Shown here one piece after another: positions 58,428 through 64,000 of a stretch of 64,000 nt of DNA. This DNA is from Ursus arctos. Its lineage: Eukaryota; Chordata; Mammalia; Carnivora; Ursidae. The stretch is from assembly GCF_023065955.2 (NCBI RefSeq), contig NW_026622764.1:46941833-47005832 (forward strand), in the 5' to 3' direction. The position numbers and the translations under genes were made by a program. Position 1 is the stretch's first letter, and the number at the start of each line of letters is the position of its first letter. The notes under the pieces are model-generated. The model was not told where the DNA came from, searched no databases, and saw only the letters and a list, made by a program, of their open reading frames with translations.

Positions 58428-58734
58428 TAATTTTCAGAGCCTTTACAGTGTTATTTTGGTTGGCTTGGTTTTTACCTGTTGCTAATGAGACTCCCTTTGG
58501 TCCCTTTACGGGCTGCTTGAGGGATCAAATGGGTTCCTCCTGGCTGGGCCACTAAGTTTCTCTTGGTGGAGAAGGAGAATCTTAGGCTTATGGCAATGAG
58601 GAAGCTTTCCTGTCCTGGTGCTTGTGGAGGAATCCACTCTTCAGGTGCCCCGAGCAAATAGGTGACTCTGGGTAGGGTGTGGTGTCTCAGGTCTACTGGA
58701 ACAAAGAGCTCCCTTGGCTGTTTCACTTTTTGTG

Positions 58735-59065
58735 CTGGGTTCTCTGTTGTCTATGCTGCCTGGCCCTCCTCATGTTTCCCAGTGAGAGTGGATGTCTTTG
58801 GCCCATAAAGACTAAGAGTTTCTGGACCCAGGCCACTTAATATGGCAAGGTTCTCTTTGCTAATGCTGCCCAGCCACCCTTGTGTCTCCTGATGAAGGAA
58901 GGACATCTCACACTCCTAGACATAAAGAGGCTCCTTTAGACGGGCTGATTATTTTGTTGTGGGTCCTCTTGCTGTTGCTCACAGGCTGTCTGAGTGTTTA
59001 TGGGTCACTTATTATTGAAGAAACCTTGGTGTTTCTACCCACTGCTCTAGATCAGTCTGCCCTGG
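58735..59065 (-). repeat. Diverged ~112-bp tandem units in the L1 5' UTR-like region
   Basis: Three similar units start at GTTCTCTGTTGTC (58739), GTTCTCTTTGC (58850) and GTCCTCTTGCTG (58963). Each is followed by GCTGCC/CAGCC and a later AAAG-AGG block. Spacing is 111 and 113 bp. They may be promoter monomers of the old L1. Confidence 0.5.
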
Positions 59066-59270
59066 GGAAGAGGGTATTGAGAAAAGGAGAATCCTGAATC
59101 CAAAGAGAAAGTGTGGTACTTTTGCTGACTGCTTATTGCTAGCATTTCTTCTTTTGTTGGGTCAGGGGAGCTAAGATACCCTGCCACTATATTGTTTCTC
59201 TAGGCCTGGGCACCTGAAACCAGTTTGCCCTCCCCTTATCACCTTTCAGAATTTTCTGTGGTTGCCTCTT

Positions 59271-59535
59271 ACATTATTTCCAAGGCTTACTCTACCTGGC
59301 ATGAAGGTGTATTGTACTCTCCCTTTCTCTAACATGCTTGCTATTATAATTATTTTTGCTTCTATATCAGGATTTCTCACAAATACATCATGTATACAAG
59401 TGAATGATAGATATGCTATACTAATTAGCTTACCAATTATAGCTACATAAATTAAATATTGTACAAATTGAAGATGAAGGAAATACTGTTATTTAGTGTT
59501 TTTTAAAATGTCACTACCATTTCATATCCATAAAA
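59271..59535. other. Unique DNA
   Basis: Nothing recognised. Confidence 0.5.
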
Positions 59536-59549
59536 ATTTACATGATGCT

Positions 59550-59697
59550 GGGATGACTGGGTGGCTCAGTCAGTCATGATCTTATGGGTCATGGGATCAA
59601 GCCCCAAGTTTAGCTCTGTGCTCAGCGGGAAGTCTGCTTGAAGATTCTTTCCCTCTGCCCTCCCCCCCCCCCAAATAAATAAATAAATATTTAAAAT
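59550..59697 (+). mobile_element. CAN/SINEC SINE, sense, short/diverged
   Basis: GGGATGACTGGGTGGCTCAGTCAG head, ATCAAGCCCCAAG, CTCAGCGGGAAGTCTGCTTG, C12 and an AAATAAATAAATAAATATTT tail. Perfect 14-bp duplication ATTTACATGATGCT at 59536-59549 and 59698-59711. Part of the usual left body is missing. Confidence 0.93.
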
Positions 59698-59734
59698 ATT
59701 TACATGATGCTAAAAATCATTGTTGTTAAGTTTT

Positions 59735-60235
59735 ATTAACTTTTAGCTTACAAACTATACCTCTTAAGTATGCAGCTCAATGAATTATCACATCGAGAAT
59801 GAACCCATTTAATCATAATAAGAATTTTAAAAAGAACACAAACAATACTGAGATATACTCATAAATCCTTCACAGTCACAAAGCTAAAAGGAAACCACTA
59901 TAATGACATAACAACATATATTAATCCAGCTTATTTTTGTATTTTATATAAGTGAAATCATAATACATGAACTCGTTCTGTCATAGTTTCTAGTCTATAT
60001 ATTATGTTTGGGCAATATGTCCCTTTTGTTCACTCTAACTGTACTTAATTTTTATTGCTGTTTAATGATCAGTGTTTTAATATACTGCAATAATAGTAAT
60101 TTCCACTTTTATTCCAGAATTTGCAGTGGTTAAACTGTGGGAGTAATGGTTCAAGGAGAACTTATTCTGTCTGGCAGTATTCAGAGCTCTGATCATGTGT
60201 TCTTGCCTAGCAATCTTTTGTTGAATTCTCATTAT
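59735..60235 (-). mobile_element. Old L1 3'-region relic, antisense
   Basis: AAGTATGCAGCTCAATGAATTATCAC, AGGAAACCACTATAATGAC, TTTTATATAAGTGAAATCATAATAC and TTTTTATTGCTGTTTAATGATC follow the complement of old L1 3' ends (L1MC to L1ME age). Very diverged. Confidence 0.55.
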
Positions 60236-63200
60236 TGTGTATCAGATGTGTATAGGCAATTTGAGATTCTGGACGATATTTTACTACTCTTCACATAATT
60301 CACTTTTGACTTTGACATATGGCATTTTAGGGGTAGATTATCTCAATCCGGAGAATGAACTCATTTAAAGCTACACTATTATCTTTGTAAGAACTGATTA
60401 ATTTCTAGTTCGTCATAAGCTGTAGCTTAGGGGCCCAAAGTGCAAACCTAGTTGTTTACTAAGGTCTCCCCTGCTTGTGAGCCTGAACTCCACTTGTGAT
60501 ATCTGCTCTGTTGAGGATGTTGGAAGCTTTGCTAATCCTCTCAGCCATTTAGCTTCTACTTTCTATTAGCCTCTTTGGCCCCAATTTGGTATCATCGAAT
60601 ATACTAGAGGGGGTAAAGCAGAACTGAGGATATCTTGCTCACCTTTCTTATTTTCGTTATATCTTAGCTGTCAGGGGCATCAAAAAGAGATATTTTTGTA
60701 TTTGTTTCCTATCCTTTAATTTTTTTCAACTGGAGAATATCTTCAAAATAAGCTAATTTCTTTTTTAATTTCCAGAAGTTTAAATTTATTAAAATATTTT
60801 TTTAGAATTAACAATTTTGAAAGAAAATAGATTGGCAATAGGTAAATGTATATTGGCACTAATAATAGAGACCAAAAATGAAGCTTAACTGATAATATCA
60901 CTCCAATTATTTTTTTTGCATTTTTCCATTTTCTTGGATTTTATTTTGGGATGGATGTCAGCCAGACCAAAATAAAGTAAAATCTGAATACTTTTAATAA
61001 TTTTAGGTACAGTGCAACCTAAATCACTAATATGTAAATATTCATATGTCTTACCAGTTAATATATGTCAAATGTAGAGGTTTATAGAAAATGATTTGTC
61101 ACAGCAAATACAACCCTATGTGTGTATTGTTTTTCTGACATTCATTTATTCTGTGCCCTGGATGAAACAATGCCATTTAATAGTAAATGCTGTATGCTGA
61201 AAATTGAAAGTAGGTGATTTATTTCCTAAACTCTATTATTTATATTCCTAAATTATATTATTCAAGTATAATAACAAAACCAATTATTCTATCTGATAGA
61301 TTAATTTTAAAAGGAGCTCAGTGGAAAATTTTAACTATTGCCCAAAATAGTAGTTCTGAACATATTTTTAGTCAAGTAAACATTTGCAAAGCTGACATGA
61401 TACAGAACCTCTGTAAAATGTTTCAAATATTCATTTTTAATATTATTTATGATTTCTAAATAAATTATTCAAAAGTCATATTTTCTGAAATAGCTATGTT
61501 AAAGAAGATATTAACACTTTGTCCAAACTGTATTACTAAGCAATAATAAAGTGACATAAAATTTTCCTCACAATTATTATCAAGTATATTATGCTAAAAT
61601 TTTATTTTAAAAATTCAAAAAAAGTATTTAGAATGATAACACAGCATTGTCAGTTCTAAAGATATGTGACCTTAATTGAATCCTAGGAGAAGTCAAGTAT
61701 CAAGTTGAAATTATTAGACTGAGAATGAGGGAACTTTATATTTATCATAGCTCTAACTTGGGTAAATCACTGCAATCTCTGAGTCTCCAGACTAAGATAT
61801 AATCTGATTAAATTATCATTGAAGTTGCAAGTTATTTACTAAACTATGAAATCACTTCTGTAGAATAGTTTTTGCTGAATTTAAGCAGTGTCAGTTTCTT
61901 CATTGGTAAAAAGAAAGAGTGCGTCATTAAAGCCATTTCTTCTTTATCATCAGGATAAATGACCACATCAGTTCATTAACCCTGTAATTTCACTACTGTT
62001 CTAGAGTAAGAAGGACAAAAACTAAACAGGGCCCGTCACAACTTCAAGTTCAATTGAAATACTGTTCACCCGTGGAAGTACTGGTCTCTTAGGAACTACA
62101 GCCTCTAAAGAAGGAAAGTCCATGTTTAGGGAACATGTCATAAAAGTGTAATAGTGTCATGGTGAAAGGATATTATTCCACCATTTATTGATTGACTCAA
62201 TAATGTAAGCTTCGTGAGAAAGAGCACCACATCATAGCCTTTAGTTCAGACATAGTTCTACATCTGGTACATCTGTCCCATCACACAAGCTGTTGAATTC
62301 TAGCTGGTGTTGTAACTGACTCTTCAGTAGGTTATTCCATTCTTTGATAAAGCCAGCTACTTTTTGTTAGCATAGCACCGATTTCCAGTTCCCTCAGAGG
62401 CCAGTAAAATCACTAGTGACAGTGTAAATTTGTATGTTTAATCGCCATCCTTCTAGGCCAAGAAGGAACTGCTTGACATCCATTTACTATGGGAATTTGC
62501 TGGCCCCTTAGAGCCATCCATTAAAAGGATTTTAAAGATATTTTTTCATAAACTAATGTAATTTAAACTCATTTTTGACAAATTGCCCAACAAGATAATG
62601 CGGAGCTATATTTGGAAAAATAAGCAAAGTATATACATGTATAGTGTAAGGTTAAAAAAAAGATAATAACACCAATCAATTGAAATCATGTGCAATTCCA
62701 ATGATCAAAAGAGAAATATATTTTAAAAATACAATTTGATAAAATTTTTTATGTACCAGATTGGCAAAGATGAAAAATGTCCTCTCATATATTGTTGCTT
62801 GGAGTATAAATTGATGATACTCTATAAAAAGAGAATTGAAACTTCAATGAAATTATTTTGATATATGTGTGAATATAAGTATATGTGAAAATATGATGTG
62901 TGCATAAAAATACTTATTGCAGGGTTGTAATGGCAAATTATTCATTAAAAACAAAACTGACCATCAAGGAGTGACTTCTGAAACTAATGGTATAGGTCAG
63001 ATTGGGACAACTAGGGCTTGCCTGTTTTTCTACATAACCCTTTGTTGGAACACAGCTTCATCTGTGTATGTACATACCATCTATGACTGTGTTCATTGCT
63101 ACAATGTTGGTGAGCAGTTACATTAGAGACCATTTAATCCACAAAGTCTATAATACTTAGTAGCTGACAGTTTGTGTAAAGATTTGTGGATAGATTCATA

Positions 63201-64000
63201 TCCTAGACTACTATACAGCACTTAAGGAAATAAAGGATCTCTAAACATCCTGAGAAGGATTAAGTATGTCTCCATGACATACTGTGAGAAAGGAAAAATA
63301 CACATAATATGATTATGCACATTTTCATATAATATAACATTTATATAATATATATGTACATATCCACTTGTTGACTTTCAGTTTTATACAGAAGCATCTC
63401 TAATATGTATTTCTAAATTTTAAAACCACCTAAATATGCTTTATTTGTAAAAAAAATAAAATGAATGATAATTAAAGTATAATTTTTTATATTCGGACAC
63501 ATCATTTTCTGTATTGTTGCCTTGTTTTTTCTGTTTTACCTAATTCTGGCAAAGCTAAATCTTGGACACATTTAGTCTGTTCATCTGTTCATGATCAGCA
63601 GGATTTCCATAACCCACAGATATAAAGGATTTTCATGTGTATACATCATATTGCTTATTATTGTCATAGGAGAATTTCTGAGAAGTATGATTCTCAGTTG
63701 TTTGTTATGTTGTTATAAATACTTATCTCTTGGTACGGCAGGTTTTGTGTGTACAGTGTGGTTAATTTATTCGTCATAAAGATATGCTACACAAGCATAT
63801 CCAGGAATTTAGTAATACTAAGTAAAAAATTGCTTTAAAAATCGTTTTTGCAAAAAAAGTAGAATCTCCTGTTTATCTGTGTATAAATAAAAATCCTGCT
63901 TAAAAATAAATATTATTTTTTCTACCTTTCCTTTTCTTGCACGTCTATCCAAGTTTTCATTATTTCTCTACAATTGTCTCTATCTCATTCCCTTTCTAAG
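60236..64000. other. Mostly unique AT-rich DNA
   Basis: No SINE, LTR or exon recognised. A possible MIR core lies near 61735-61800 (TAACTTGGGTAAATCACTGCAATCTCTGAG) and an L2-like phrase near 62180-62290. The rest is AT-rich DNA with chance open frames. Confidence 0.45.

Larger units (their letters stand above)
55380..59270 (-). mobile_element. Old L1/HAL1-like 5' half, antisense, interrupted
   Basis: Before the insertion: CAATATACATGACTTACCATTG and following text. After 57187: TTGTCAGAGAATGTCTTCATTTC, GATGAGAAATCTGCTGTC, GGGGTTCATTCTGCTAC, TTTGAGAAATTTTCAGCC and TTGTTCCAGTACACTTTGTC. This is the ORF1-side region complement, parallel to 48.5-49.9 kb. It continues into a more G+C-rich 5' UTR-like part (58430-59270). 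It is split by the young L1 with transduction (55838-57170) and a SINE (58229-58427). Confidence 0.7.

Noticed and set aside
58472..59097. Open frames at 58472-58726 (-) and 58882-59097 (+)
   Set aside because: They lie in the L1 5' UTR-like region with tandem units, have no known domain and oppose each other in strand.
1..64000. CRISPR array, prokaryotic defence system or prophage
   Set aside because: No regularly spaced identical repeats, no operons and no ribosome-binding sites; the repeat content is that of a carnivoran nuclear genome.

Overview
The window is AT-rich mammalian genomic DNA (by eye about 35-37% G+C) from a carnivoran. The main clue is at least 22 copies of the tRNA-derived CAN/SINEC family: a head beginning GGGGCGCCTGGGTGGC, a CT-rich body and a TAAATAAATAAAATCTTAAA-type tail. 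The youngest copies, with the GCCAGCGAGAGAGGGAACACAAGC body, and the young L1 3' ends look like those I associate with bears and close caniform relatives. A bear such as giant panda is my best guess, not a proof. I see no bacterial or viral gene organisation, no CRISPR array and no exon of a gene I can name. The region reads as a gene desert or a large intron.

Layout. 1-9 kb: unique AT-rich DNA with scattered SINEs, an old L1 3' end, a MIR half and an intact MER5A-like hAT element. 9.5-11.5 kb: a young, 5'-truncated antisense L1 with an ORF2 C-terminal half broken by one nonsense codon. 12.1-14.9 kb: an old sense L1 3' half carrying a SINE. 15-23.4 kb: two young SINEs, then a SINE-free stretch with an AT-rich tandem repeat and long AT tract, an L2 tail and DNA-transposon relics. 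23.2-36 kb: SINEs, MaLR LTRs at 25.5 and 35.6 kb, a Tigger1-type deletion element at 30.9-31.3 kb and an unexplained coding-like segment at 29.0-29.5 kb. 36.4-43.4 kb: MIR, old L1, L2 and a probable LTR. 43.5-51.0 kb: one ancient, nearly full-length antisense L1 that received at least six later insertions plus a foreign block. 55.4-59.3 kb: a second old antisense L1/HAL1-like 5' half, interrupted by a young L1 with the signature of 3' transduction. 59.5-64 kb: one short SINE, an old L1 relic and unique DNA.

Nothing here works together as a gene system. The biology is that of retrotransposons: autonomous L1s, the SINEs they mobilise, target-site duplications that give relative ages, and mobilised flanking DNA. 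The strongest items for follow-up are the L1 3' transduction (55822-57186), an unclassified repeat with a purine-rich tail present twice (46989-47252 and about 54985-55330), a tiny L1 insertion at 23.24 kb and the coding-like minus-strand segment at 29.05-29.45 kb. Family names are from memory of consensus sequences and were not checked against a library.
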